Source: Lepidonotus clava (taxonomy: Eukaryota > Annelida > Polychaeta > Phyllodocida > Polynoidae). From it: a stretch of 64,000 bases of DNA. The first letter of the stretch is position 1. Each line of letters starts with the position of its first letter. The position numbers were made by a program, and so were the translations under genes. This document shows positions 51,117-62,249 of this stretch, in pieces. Under the pieces are notes generated by a model. The model was not told where the DNA came from. It saw only the letters and a program-made list of their open reading frames with translations, and ran no database searches. The DNA is taken from positions 29,825,075 to 29,889,074 of the forward strand of contig OW387145.1 of NCBI GenBank assembly GCA_936440205.1. Reading direction: 5' to 3'.

Positions 51117-51340
51117 CATGTCCTGGGCATCCAGGGGATGGGATAAGGAAAGAGGTAGGGGGACCTGCCCTGGGTGTCCAGGGGTGGGATGGGAGAGGGA
51201 GTCTGGGGAACTGCCCTCGGTGTCCAGGAGGTGGGAGAAGGAAGGGGCAAGTCGAGGGACCTGCCCTGGGTGTTCAGGGTGTGGGATAAGGAGAGGGAAG
51301 GCAGGGGACCTGTCCTGGGTGTTTCTACTCCCTGGACACC
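51117..51340. repeat. G-rich minisatellite, about five units of 40-60 bp
   Basis: 'cctgccctgggtgtccagg' and close variants recur near 51120, 51163, 51211, 51270 and 51309, separated by GGGA/GGAAGG-rich spacers. The overlapping open frames on both strands are by-products of the repeat. Confidence 0.75.
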
Positions 51341-51738
51341 TATAGGGCATATCCCTGGCCTCCCCCTTCTTTATTTTAAAGTTGAATATGCAAATTGTGG
51401 GCATTACAAATTATATTGCCTTAGCCTTCCCCTTCCTCATCCCGCCTCAGGGACACCAAGAGCAGGTCCCCCAGATATATAGTATCATTACGTTTCCCTA
51501 TCTATTAAAGATCCGGGGACATGATCTGAGCTATGACGCAAAAGGCAATAAACTTGTAGAATATTAAAAAAGAAACATTTTGATACGAACACATGGTTTC
51601 ATGGGCCCAGCTATGCGACAGGCCAGCCCCTACTAACACTGTATATTGCTCAGCCAGGTGTGACAGCTGACATTCACACCCCTTCGCGCTGGCCATGTTG
51701 TGACGTCACAAGATGCCTTGATAGCATACTGATTTAAT

Positions 51739-52082
51739 GCTATATTCCACGATGCGTTCGGAGACACTTGCGTTGTCTCTAATTAGGAAGCACAAGTTTA
51801 CTTGCGTTCAGATACCAACATGTTGATAAATTTCCGCAAGCAAACTTGTGTTTCCATAATTAAAGCAACGCAAGTGGCATAGAACACATCATGGAATATA
51901 GCTTTTGGTACCCAGAACACAAGCAAACTTGCGTTTCTGTAATTAAAGCAATGCAAGTGGCACTGAACGCATCATGGAATATAGCCTTATAGCATCCCAT
52001 GAATGCAAGTATCAACGCAATTGTTAACGCAAGTAAAATGATGAACACAAGCAGGTGAATGCATTGTGGAATACAGCCTTTA
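51739..52082. mobile_element. TIR element with serially duplicated right end
   Basis: 'gctatattccacgatgcgtt' at 51739 is mirrored by 'catcatggaatatagc' at 51887-51902, with 'cacttgcgttg' inside both ends. The right end then recurs at about 51964-51986 and, more diverged, at 52055-52080, giving one complete element and two partial right-hand repeats. Confidence 0.65.
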
Positions 52083-53640
52083 GGCAATTTCCATTGTAAA
52101 GGTGGTGAGCGATTTTAAAGGTGCTGAGTGAATATAAAGGTGATGAGCATTTGAAAACCTGGTGAGTGTTTGCAAAGGTGTACACATGCCTGAGGAGTGA
52201 CATACATGTCCCTTTATAGGCAGAATGTGGTATACAAAGAATAGTTAGGTGTGTGGGAAAGTTAGCTGCAAGAGTGTCTTCACCCATCTATAAATCAGCT
52301 GCTAATGCCGAGATTCCAAGACCAGTAATGTTCAGAGTATTTATAGACAGTAAATAATGTGGAAATGCCTTGTTGATTTTTCTTTTATCAGCACAAATTT
52401 CCTCACAGATTGCCAAAATTAGAGTAAATAAGGGTATATTGCACATTATATTTAATGAGTACACATTTTTCTCTTGCATTTATCAGTATTTGCAATAAGA
52501 AAACCTGGTTTTATTTGTTTAATACACCGCTATAAGGCGTATCTGTTGATGATACTTTTCGTTTCTAAGTGTCATCCTTATGTATTAGGGCCACATAAGG
52601 TGATATACTAATTTTAGGCCCTATAAATTACATAGCACATTCGTCACGCCCATATCACATATAAGATATAAAATATAAATTTGATAATAGTCAAATTGAA
52701 AGTTTCACTAAAAAATTAGTTTTATGTCAGCTCAATCTCTATACATTGATACATTAGTTTAGAATGTTCACGCATAAGTTAATATGGTGGGAAATTGTCA
52801 ATGATATATGTCACAAAACGTTTAAAAAATACCAATTACATTTTCATAGAAATATCCAACAGGGTTGTATTGCGCATCCCAATATATATGAGAAAAGAAA
52901 TATTGCTATCATCACTTAATATTCATAGGGGTTATGACGCCATAGTATGGTTAGTTCAACCATTACGCCAAATTCAATCAACTATCAACTATCTCTTGTC
53001 ATTTTACATATATGTCTATATTTTAGGATAATTGAGGAAAAAAATGTGCGAAATACCAATGTGTGCTATACCAACCTAGGCCTGTTTTATCTTATTATGT
53101 ATGTGTTCACTGTAGCATAGGCATCTTGATACATCACTTCCGGCATCCTCACTGTATCTAGGTCATCTGGCCCTATAGTCAGGTTCTACTCTTATTCTGC
53201 ACATAACTTTACAAGACCATGAGCCATAGTTATTTAGATTATAGGCCTAGGGATGTATTCATATTTCTATGTTGAAATATATTTAGTTAACGAGTTAGGG
53301 TCGTATCACTGGATCTTTAAGGGTGAAGGCTAGATACAAAAAATAAATATTGAGGTACAAGCCTCATAGAGTTTCATGATACAAAATGATAAGCTAGCTG
53401 GTGAGCCTAGAAGAGGTGTTGTAGCAGTGTAGGGTAGCCCTGAGCCCAGTGGCCTTAGTAGTTTTCAAATAACAACAATCAAATTGTATCACAGGATATT
53501 ATAAAGTAATGTTCAACCTTTCCCATCCACATACTATCTCATAATAAGTATCACCAAAACTGTATTATCATTTTCATACTCCTTAGTCGCTTCACATTCC
53601 CCATGTAATGATCGCTCCGAGCTTAGCCTTTTTTCGTTAT
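52083..53640. other. AT-rich non-coding DNA
   Basis: Only short open frames without recognisable content. A phrase near 53395-53445 ('agctggtgagcctagaagag', 'gttgtagcagtgt') is related to the sub-repeats of the tandem duplication at 54259-55075. Confidence 0.45.
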
Positions 53641-53806
53641 GGGGCCTTCCATTAAGTATGTACGCACCCAGGGGGGGTGGGGGGGTCTGAGATTTTAGGA
53701 ATTTTGCGTACGTTCCTATACAAATCCAATGCGTATTTTCGCCTAAGGGGGGGTGGGGGGGTCTAGAATTTGTGAAATTTTGCGTACGTACTAAATGGAA
53801 GGCCCC
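53641..53806. mobile_element. MITE, GGGGCCTTCCATT family, copy 2
   Basis: The 166-bp element begins GGGGCCTTCCATTAAGTATG and ends 'gtactaaatggaaggcccc'. TAT lies on both sides, a possible target duplication. Two 'aggggggggtgggggggtc'-like G-runs lie inside. It shares its ends with the copy at 12451-12545. Confidence 0.8.
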
Positions 53807-54000
53807 TATGTAATTTTACTGTATCCCTATGCCCTGCTATTAACTAGGTCAAGCCTACATCCGGGCACTTCGGGAAACCCAGAATGCTAAGGGTGGAGCG
53901 ATGATTACAAGGGAATCTGAAGCGATGTGGAGTATGTATCATTTTATTTAACTCGGATAAATAACATCAAGATAGATAAAGACCAAACGTATTGAATTTA

Positions 54001-54182
54001 TAGACCTTTTTAATTAAGAGTGTTGCACCCCCTGGTGAAGTAAATAGAACCAATGGTTTAGGTCATTTCCCATAGTTAACCCATATGCTTCACTTCATAT
54101 AGGTTAACTATGGGAAATGATCTAAACCATTGGTTCCATTTTCCTCACCAGGGGGCGCCACACCCTAATAAAAAAAGTCTAT
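54001..54182. mobile_element. Foldback MITE with CTCF-like motif in each arm
   Basis: Two arms of about 80 bp are inverted around a 20-base loop near 54092. They share TATAGAC ends, 'aaccaatggttta' and 'tttcccatagttaac'. The right arm holds CACCAGGGGGCGCC (54146-54159) and the left arm its variant. TA flanks suggest a Tc1/mariner-type target. Confidence 0.85.
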
Positions 54183-54258
54183 ATAAATACTTTTTGTACT
54201 TAGATTGGATTATGGCTGGTGAGGGAAGAATACTGGGGAGATCCAATCATGAGTCAGG

Positions 54259-55075
54259 ACATATAATTTTCACTTGTGATGGCTCTTGCGTTGGGCCAAC
54301 GCAAGCAACAATGCAACCAAATGGCTATATTCCACCTTGTGATCCCCTGATTTACTTGCACTGGGTACAAACACTGCTAGTAAAATGCCCATCGCAAGCA
54401 AAATGAAATATGGCCTATATTAGGCTGACTAGTGGCCAGCTGGTGAGCGTGGAGAGGTGTTGGAGCAGTGTGAGTCGGCCCTTGGCTTAGTAGCCTAATT
54501 GGGCTGACTGATGGCTGAGTGGTGGACGGCTGGTGAGCATGCAGAGGTGTTGGAGCTGGAGCTGACTGAGGGCCGGCTGCTAGCTATATAGGCAGAGATG
54601 TTGTAGCAGTGTGAGTCAGCCCGGGGCCTATTTCCCTCAGTGGGCTGACTGACGGCTGGCTGCTAACCTAGGCAGAGGTGTTGTAGTAGTGTGAGTTGGC
54701 CCTGAGCTTAGTAGAACATATAATTTTCACTTGTGATGGCTCTTGCGTTGGGCCAACACAAGCAACAATGCAACCAATGGCTATATTTCACCTTGTGATC
54801 CCCTGATTTACTTGCACTGGGTACAAACACTGCTAGTAAAATGCCCATCGCAAGCAAAATGGAATATATCCTATATTAGGCTGACTAGTGGCCAGCTGGT
54901 GAGCGTGGAGAGGTGTTGGAGCAGTGTGAGTCGGCCCTTAGCTTAGTAGCCTAATTGGGCTGACTGATGGCTGAGTGGTGGCCGGCTGGTGAGCATGCAG
55001 AGGTGTTGGAGCTGGAGCTGACTGAGGCCCGGCTGCTAGGCAGAGGTGTTGTAGCAGTGTGAGTCAGCCCAGGGC
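54259..55075. repeat. 457-bp tandem duplication built of GGCTG-rich sub-repeats
   Basis: 'acatataattttcacttgtg' starts both units at 54259 and 54716, and the order of phrases after it is kept ('ggctcttgcgttgggccaac', 'gcaagcaaaatg', 'gagaggtgttggagcagtgt'). Inside each unit, 'ggctgactgatggctg' and 'gcagaggtgttg' recur at roughly 70-110 bases. The second unit is shorter at its end. Confidence 0.8.
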
Positions 55076-55881
55076 AGGGGCCACTCTGCTTTTAAGTCAA
55101 AGTGGAGAAACTTAGATTAGTTCCCCAATTTTTTCTGTTCCATGTTAGGTTTACTTAGAATTGATGTTATGACCAGTAGTTATGTTCTGGAAAATATCCG
55201 TCCTGTATGGTCTGGGTGTTAACTTAAGATATCTATTTTGATTGGCTAGTCTCAGAGTGTCCTATGCAGTCCATGTTAGAGTAAAGTCTCGTATGATGAG
55301 GCTACTAGCCAATATCTGTTAAGGTTATGCATACATGATTCAAAGCATATCTCACTGCACATCATTCTCTGGTATAAGCGTGTCAAAGCTGCAGAGTGTC
55401 TGACCACTCGGCGGTCCTTTACAGATAAATGTAAAAGACCCAATAGAAGATGCAACAAGAATTTTTTTTTTTAGCTTTGGTGGCGAAAAATAATCATCTA
55501 TAATCTAGGAAGGGGGGACAGGGGGGTCAGAGCGGACTGCTTCACTACTTTGCCCTCTTCCTCCAAACCCCCCCCCCTCCACCCACCTGGCCTGGGGTCA
55601 GTAGCTGGGAGCAACCACCAGTCTTCCCCTCCCACCCCCTTTCCCACCCTGAGCGCTTGGTCCAGTTGGTCCACTGAGAGCACTGTGTCATGGTTGATTG
55701 CCCAGGTTGATTTGTCTTCATGGAAAGATAGAAGGGGTAGGTAGAAGGTGGAAGACCCCCTCCCCCCCTACCACCACCACCCCTCCCGCTTGCCCGTCTC
55801 CCCTCCCCCCTTCCACCTCCAGCCTTATGTAATATACCACCCTACCCTACATCCTTAGGATATCTGTCATCTCTACATCTC
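55076..55881. other. Non-coding DNA with C-rich tract
   Basis: Pyrimidine-rich, CCCC-containing DNA lies at 55545-55640 and 55755-55830. Open frames in it are low-complexity by-products. No other feature seen. Confidence 0.4.
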
Positions 55882-58800
55882 CTAGGCCGTCATGACCTGG
55901 TGAATTGAAATGATGTGAGACTTCTGTTTTCTGTGGGTCTCTAATAATGCAATAGAAGTGGGTTTTAACCTAGTCTTTAGATTGTTCTTGCTCTGGCCCA
56001 CATACTGCTTGCCACATTTTTTGCATTTGACGGCATAGATCAGGTTGTTGCTATTGCAGTCAATGTTTGGCCCATGTAGTATTCCTTTTTGGTGATGTGC
56101 AATTAGATGTTGCCACCTATGTTGAGTTTTAGGCAGTAGTGACATTCCTTGTTGTTGCATGCCATTTTCTTTTGTCTAGCTGTGGCTGATTTTTTGCTGT
56201 TTTCTGTTGGCAGTTTGGCTCCTACTAGAATATCTTTTAAGCCTTTTCTTTTTCTGTAGCCAACAAGAAAGCTTTTGTCATGATATAGATGCCATGTAGA
56301 GGAGGAACGGTCTAGGAGGTCCCGTGTCTTACTTATCTGGTCACATAAGATCAGGGTCATGGGATTGTATGTGGTCATCAGGAAGATGGGATTTTCAGAT
56401 GTTCTTCTTCTTTTCTCCTTAGAAGTTGAATTGAGGCGTATTGACTGATCTCCTTTGGTTGCTCTCTTAAAGGCCTCTACTAAGAGCTGCATTTGGTAAC
56501 CATTTTAGATGAGCAAGGCGGCTGTTTTTAGCACACTTTGAAACGAATTCTGCTTGGCTGCTGCATATGTATCGAACGTGTAAGAAGTGGCCATATGGAA
56601 GGACCTTCTTGCAGTGATATGGATGTGCTGAGTTAAACGGCGAGAAGTTATTTCTGTTGGTTTACAGCATAGTGTGGTCATCAGTTTGAGCCCATTGAGA
56701 TATACTGTAGTGTCTATGAAGTTTATGGATGATGTAGATTATTCTGTAGTGAATTTTATAGTCTCGTAGGCTGCATTGAGATATTCAATGAATTTCTCAA
56801 TCTCTTGTTAACCATGTTGCCAGATATGGAAGATGTCATCTATATAATAAAACCAATCCCTTGGTTGGAGATGGTAAAAGTAGACAAATCTTCCTTTGAA
56901 ATCGGTCATGAATATATTGAAAAATACATCCACCCAGCAACAGCATGGCTGATGGATAATGGTGAAGTGAGGTTAGGTACATGTCAGACTGCAGGATTTA
57001 TAACCAACAGCTAGGAGCCTCTGATGTCCAAAATATGTGGCTTGGAACACATGGTAAATGGCATTAGTGAGCCAGTAAGTCCATAACCCCTAGCTATAAT
57101 GATATAAGCAGCCATGCCTATATCACCCATATTCCACCTTGTGGCACCTTACTGAGAGCAAGTTTGTGGCAGTTTGCTTGCAATTTTTCATGGTACCCCA
57201 AGCAAATACTAGGCTCAATCTAGGATTTGATCTTATTTAGCCAATCTGGTTAAAATCAAGTCAAGTTTTTCCATTTTCTTTAGCCAGATTCAAAAAACTT
57301 AGCTAAATTTTCACCCGTAATATATGGTGTGTATAACATCTGTTTATTGGTATCTATTTTAGAGATAAGTTTATTGATATAATATCATAATGTATTTTCA
57401 TGAATATTTAGAAGAAAAATATAAACTTTATAAGTCCCTGTCAGAGCTAGATCATCATAACAACAGGAAATTTAATTATATTTGGCTACAGATTCCAGTC
57501 TTCAAAATTAATGTTTTATTTTGTGCGCCTGCCTGTTGCATATGTTTTGGATATGCCGATTTAAATATGTACACATCAGTACAAAAACATCTAGATTCTG
57601 ATGAAAAAACGTGCACACACTGGGTGCACAATGCCGAAAATTGTGTGCCCATCGGCGGAAATGTGCGGGCGTTAATTTTGAACACTGGATTATTTTAGTG
57701 AAATCACTTATGTGGATAGTAACAGGGGCAGATACAAATATTTTAGAAAGAGAGGGGGTGCACATATTAACCCTTTAGACCCCAATCCGGCCATTGCCAA
57801 CCAAGGGTGTGCTCCCTGATCCGGCCATGGCCGCCCGGAAAAATGACATTTTTCCATAATTTTTCCATATTTTTCAAAAAGGGAACACTTTAATTTATGT
57901 TAAAGGTACAGAAATGGCAAATATATCGTTTAAAAGCTGATTTAATTACACATTTCATGCTTCAAACCAGATCTCAATAATTCTAATATTAAAATGTGAG
58001 TAACTCTCTGTATGTTATCAATTGAAACAAATTCAAGGGATTTCTGAGGGAAATCCTGGGGAAATCCAGCAATTCATCCTCCTAATCGATGGGGTCTAAA
58101 GGGTTAAAACGGGTTCCAGTTTTACATTAAAATACTGGGGACCTAAGTATACCTCTAAGACTGTGGATTATCTTCTGAGTAAATTGCTTTTGACAATTAT
58201 TATTTTGGCTCAGCATTAGCTCAGTCTTAATAATCTGTTTAAATGATTTACTTCATGAGAATGTGCATGAAATAAGAATATCATGCAATATGTCAAATGA
58301 AAGCTATGAGATTTCTTTCTGATCAAAACTTTTGCCAGTCTGGCAAATTTTTTAGCTCGTTTTTCCATATTTTTTGGCCAGTTTGAATTCAAATTCGTCC
58401 CACACAAATTGGCGAACAGCCAGCATGAGCCATAGAAGTACATTGTAATATAGCCTTAAGCCTCTTCAATGGGGATGTAAGTGCACAATGAACTATCATC
58501 AAGTGTTAGAAGAATTTCTGAACCTGTAAGGTCCTTGAGATCAGGTGATTCATTTAGGAAGTCTGTGGTGTCACGTATAATATTATATGACTGACTTTTT
58601 TTAATGATTGGCACTAGGCAGTGGTCAACAAAGGCTGATATGCATTCGGTAGGCTTTTGTTGGTGGACACTATTGGGTGGCTGGGGAATGGGAAAATCTT
58701 GTGGATTTTTTGGTAAGAGGTAAAGTTGAGCCATGTGTGGTTCTGAGGTTCTGAGGAATTTCTCAATCTTGTCCTTGATCTCACCTTGTAGTTTCATTCT

Positions 58801-58960
58801 TCAAGTAGTCTCTCTATCTGTTGGTTGTGAAAAGTCATGAGGTTTGACTCACTCTTCATATAGAAGTTCTCGTCCTTAAGCTGTCTCTCTCCTTCACGTA
58901 TATAATCCAGCATATTTGGGATGACAATAGCCCCACCTTTATCAGCCCACTAGGCATGGG
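55882..58960 (-). mobile_element. Degraded Penelope-like element (RT plus GIY-YIG)
   Basis: Reading leftwards: an RT N-terminal box with WADKGGAIVIP near 58945, then 'QLYLLPK', 'FVDHCLVP', 'TLDDSSLCTYIP' (58797-58456), a catalytic 'YYIDDIFHIWQ' box near 56830-56870, a linker with CNNKECHYC, and a C-terminal GIY-YIG endonuclease segment (NLIYAVKCKKCGKQYVGQSK, 56160-55882). This order is diagnostic of endonuclease-containing Penelope-like elements. The RT is split by about 1.3 kb of unrelated DNA (57.0-58.45 kb) that includes a MITE. The element is broken in several places and no terminal repeats were recognised; it is an old copy. Confidence 0.85.
57771..58103. mobile_element. piggyBac-type MITE
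   Basis: 13-bp perfect inverted ends, CCCTTTAGACCCC and GGGGTCTAAAGGG, flanked on each side by TTAA (57767-57770 and 58104-58107), the piggyBac target signature. The length is 333 bp with no coding capacity. It lies inside the DNA that interrupts the Penelope-like element. Confidence 0.9.
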
Positions 58961-59139
58961 CAGAGAGGGTTCCTTCCCTTGAAGTATGCGAATGCCCTCA
59001 TCCCATACAGCTTCTTATGATGACTTGTGTTTGTGCTGTTCAGCCACTTTCCAAGCTGGCATAGCGTGTCCTCATTAGGGTTCCAGGCGATCAACGTGAA
59101 GCACCCCCATTGGTTACCCTTCTTACAACTCACCAACCT

Positions 59140-59480
59140 TGGAGACCAGACTCAGTAGCTCAATTGGAAGAGTGCCCGCTTTGAGTCTGGGAGGTCTTGG
59201 GATTTATCCCTGGCAAAGTCACACTAAAGCCTTTATAATGGCAGTGGTCACTGCTTGTCTGGCACTTGGTAATAAGTAAGGACCATGAAACATAACTGGT
59301 CAGCCCGGTGTCAGTATAATGTGACTGTGTGGGGTATTGTGTGGGCCTTAGTGTGTGGGCCTTAGATATCTTAGTGTGGCAGCACTATAAAGAGGGTATT
59401 GGGTCCCACTGCTACAAATAGGCACCTCATCTCATAGATTCGGTCACAGCCCATGTGGTGTAAAACTAGCCGCAAAGCTT
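59140..59480 (+). mobile_element. tRNA-derived SINE
   Basis: The head at about 59150-59215 reads 'ctcagtagctcaattggaag' (box A) and 'gggatttatccctgg' (diverged box B) in tRNA-like spacing. A tail follows with 'gtgactgtgtggggtattg' and 'gcagcactataaagagggta'. The box B is decayed, so this copy is probably not transcribed by Pol III. The SINE family was not identified. Confidence 0.6.
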
Positions 59481-59789
59481 TACCCTGTGCAGTCTGGTAA
59501 AAGAACTCTGATGGGTTGGCCGGATGTTAAACTAATCCAAGATCCATCGTCTCACCAACCCTTCGGCCCCAATCCAATACGTGATCAGTGCTGGGCCAGT
59601 CCATGGGAACCTCAATTTTGTTCCTTTCTCTCTACCACCGTATCATTTAGCCAGACCAATTCACGGGCGTGAAACTCTTGACAGGTCACCTATCCATTGG
59701 TGAATGGTGGCTGGTTTCAATCCCTTTAATGCCCCTCTTTAGGCCTTGCGCAGCTTCTCCTCCAGTGACATCAAGAAGTCTCCAATCTT

Positions 59790-62227
59790 CTATGGCGGCT
59801 TCTTGAGCTGCAATGGTTTGCCATAGATTGCCTGCTGCAGCATCCTTGTCTGTCTACCCAACATGATCATATTCGGGGTCACTCCTAGACTAGCTTGTGG
59901 TGATACATAAAAACTCATCATGATCAAAGGCACCATCGCATCCCAGTTTCGTCCTGTTGTGAGGCAGATTGTGCAAAGACAACACCCTATAGCACAGAAG
60001 CTTTGTTCGACGTATCCGTCCCTCCACGGTTGATAGGGAGTGGTTCGCCTCTTGTGTATACCAAACAATACGCAAACCTCCGCTATCACCTCTGACTTAA
60101 AGTTCGTGCCCTGGTCTGAGTGCAACTCTCTGAATGCCACCATCTTCTCAGCCACCATTATGACATGTGGTCTGGAATCGGCAAACACTCTAGCCATTAT
60201 TTTGGTGAAATAACATCCCACCACCAAACAGTATTTGTTTCCCTGTGCAGTGACCAGATACAGGCTATATCCATCGCCAACTGTTTCATTGGCTCCCCTA
60301 CCATGTATTGGTGTAGCGGCTCATACCTTTCTCTTCTCTTCTTCAGCAGGGCACAATCACATTGCCAGCACTCCCACTGCACATTCTCTCAGAGCCCCGG
60401 CCAGTAGAATCCCTGCTTGGGGAGTCCTCACCACCCCAAAGTGAGCTCTAGATGCTCCACAGTGGTACTAACTCTGCCTGTTTACTCTGGGCATGACTAG
60501 CTGGTATCTCCATCCTTGACCCTCTAGTTCATAATATTTGCAATGCATAACTCAGTTAACTAAACTTAGTCTCTCCCATTGTCTCAGCAGTATCTTATGT
60601 CTCGCTCCATAGGTTCTTTTCTTTTCTGCAGCCAGCTTAACGTGCTGGTTTCTGTCCTGAAGATAACTTTACTGTACATGTAATATCAGAAGTGCTTCAA
60701 GTCTTGTATAACAGCTAACAGCTTCTTCTGGATATAACAGTATTTCTTTTTTTTTCATCCCAGGGCTTTGCTTACTTGATCTTGCTAGTGAAAGAGCATG
60801 GCACTGGTCCTTACATCGCTGGCGTCCATGTCCATCCACCACTGCCTGTCTACCTTGGGAAACCAAATTATTGGAGCTGTGATCAATGCCTGTTTCAGGA
60901 TGTCAAAGGCCTTCTGTGTCCTCTTGTCCCACTCAAATGATGTATCTTTTTTGGCTAACTTGTAGAATGAGGCTGTGAGCTCCTTGAAATGTTTTATAGG
61001 ATGCTGATAGTAAAAGCAGAGTCCTATGAAAGTGCAAACATCATGCAAATCTTGTGGTGTTGGCCATTTGGTCACCCACAACATTTTGCTGGATCAGGCT
61101 CAATTCTAGGGACCCAACACAACATGTCCAAGGAACGGAATCTTCTTTTGGAACAGCTTTCACTTAAGTGCCTTTAGTTTCCGGCTGGCGGCTCGCAGCT
61201 GGTCAAGCACTTGTACCAGCAACTCCAATGTGTCCTGGAAGGTTGGGCTGAAGACCAGGATGTCGTCCAGGTAGACCAAGCACTGTTCCTAAGTGTTACC
61301 TTTAAGAGCACCTTTCATGAGGTGTTGGAATGTTGCTGTGGCATTGACTAACCTGGACAGCATCACCTTAAATACATAACTGTCAGTATCCACTAGCCAA
61401 GTTAAGGCTGCAGAAGAACAAACTCCCTTACAAAGTATCTAAGCCATCCTCTATACAGGGAAGGGTATAGGTTCAATGGCTTGATTTAGTTTCTGATAGT
61501 CAATGCAAAAGCATTTGTCCCCATCTTTTTTCTTAACAACCATGGTCAGACTGCTCCAATTATAAGCACTGCTGTTTTCTTGAATGATCACCAATCTCAG
61601 CATTATCTTCCACTAGTCTTTGTTCTTCTTCCTGGCATGCCGCTAGGTACCACCTCACATGCTGATTAACAGGCATCTGGTCCCCCATGTTGATCTTATC
61701 TACACCAGGTCTGTTCACTGGTTGCCTCCTGCAGCATTTCTGCAATGGCCTCGGGCTGCTCATGCCAACAATGCTCAGGCTCCTGGATCTCTTCTGCAGC
61801 TATTCTTGCAGTCCTGAGGTGTGGCCTTTTCCTGGATTGTGTAATCATTGATGAAATATGCCCATGATGCCAGTTTTTGTGCATTATCTGCTCCTTTGCT
61901 GACTGGTTCTTTGCATGCTTTAATTCTGCTAGCTCCTGCAGCATGTTGCAGGTGTCCTTCTATTGTCCAAACCATCGTCTGAGGCTGTCGAATCTTGCTG
62001 TGAACAATATATATGCGTGCTTTTCCTGTCAATGATAAGAAGAGCAGCAATGCCTTCGCCTCTTCGGTCCACTGCGCCAAGGCTGCATATTTTTCTAACT
62101 GATTTATCCATCCCTTTAAGTCCATATTCCCATCACTTTTCTCTGGCCGATGGTTAAACCTCTTTAATTTCAGCCTTGTGTCCTCCACTTGTTGCGCATT
62201 AGCCTTTTCAGCTGTCAAGACAATCAT
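59790..62227 (-). mobile_element. Broken Ty3/Gypsy LTR-element fossil (internal region)
   Basis: On the reverse strand, from right to left: a Gag-like segment (62227-61775), reverse transcriptase with a YLDDILVF-type box near 61255-61285, an RT/RNase H stretch (about 61084-60785) and an integrase core (60227-59790: HSDQGTNFKSEV, then GYVEQ). The order Gag-RT-RNaseH-integrase identifies Ty3/Gypsy. At about 2.4 kb it is far shorter than a whole element. No LTRs were recognised, and it is broken in many places; it is an old fossil. Its Gag end is cut off by the LINE that starts near 62250. Confidence 0.85.
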
Positions 62228-62249
62228 AATCTTGTACCATTACTTGTAC

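Noticed and set aside
51105-51482. Overlapping 75-102 codon frames
   Set aside because: They follow the minisatellite periodicity on both strands.
57390-57765. Open frames on both strands within the Penelope-like element's interruption
   Set aside because: No domain, no codon bias and mutual overlap; most likely chance.
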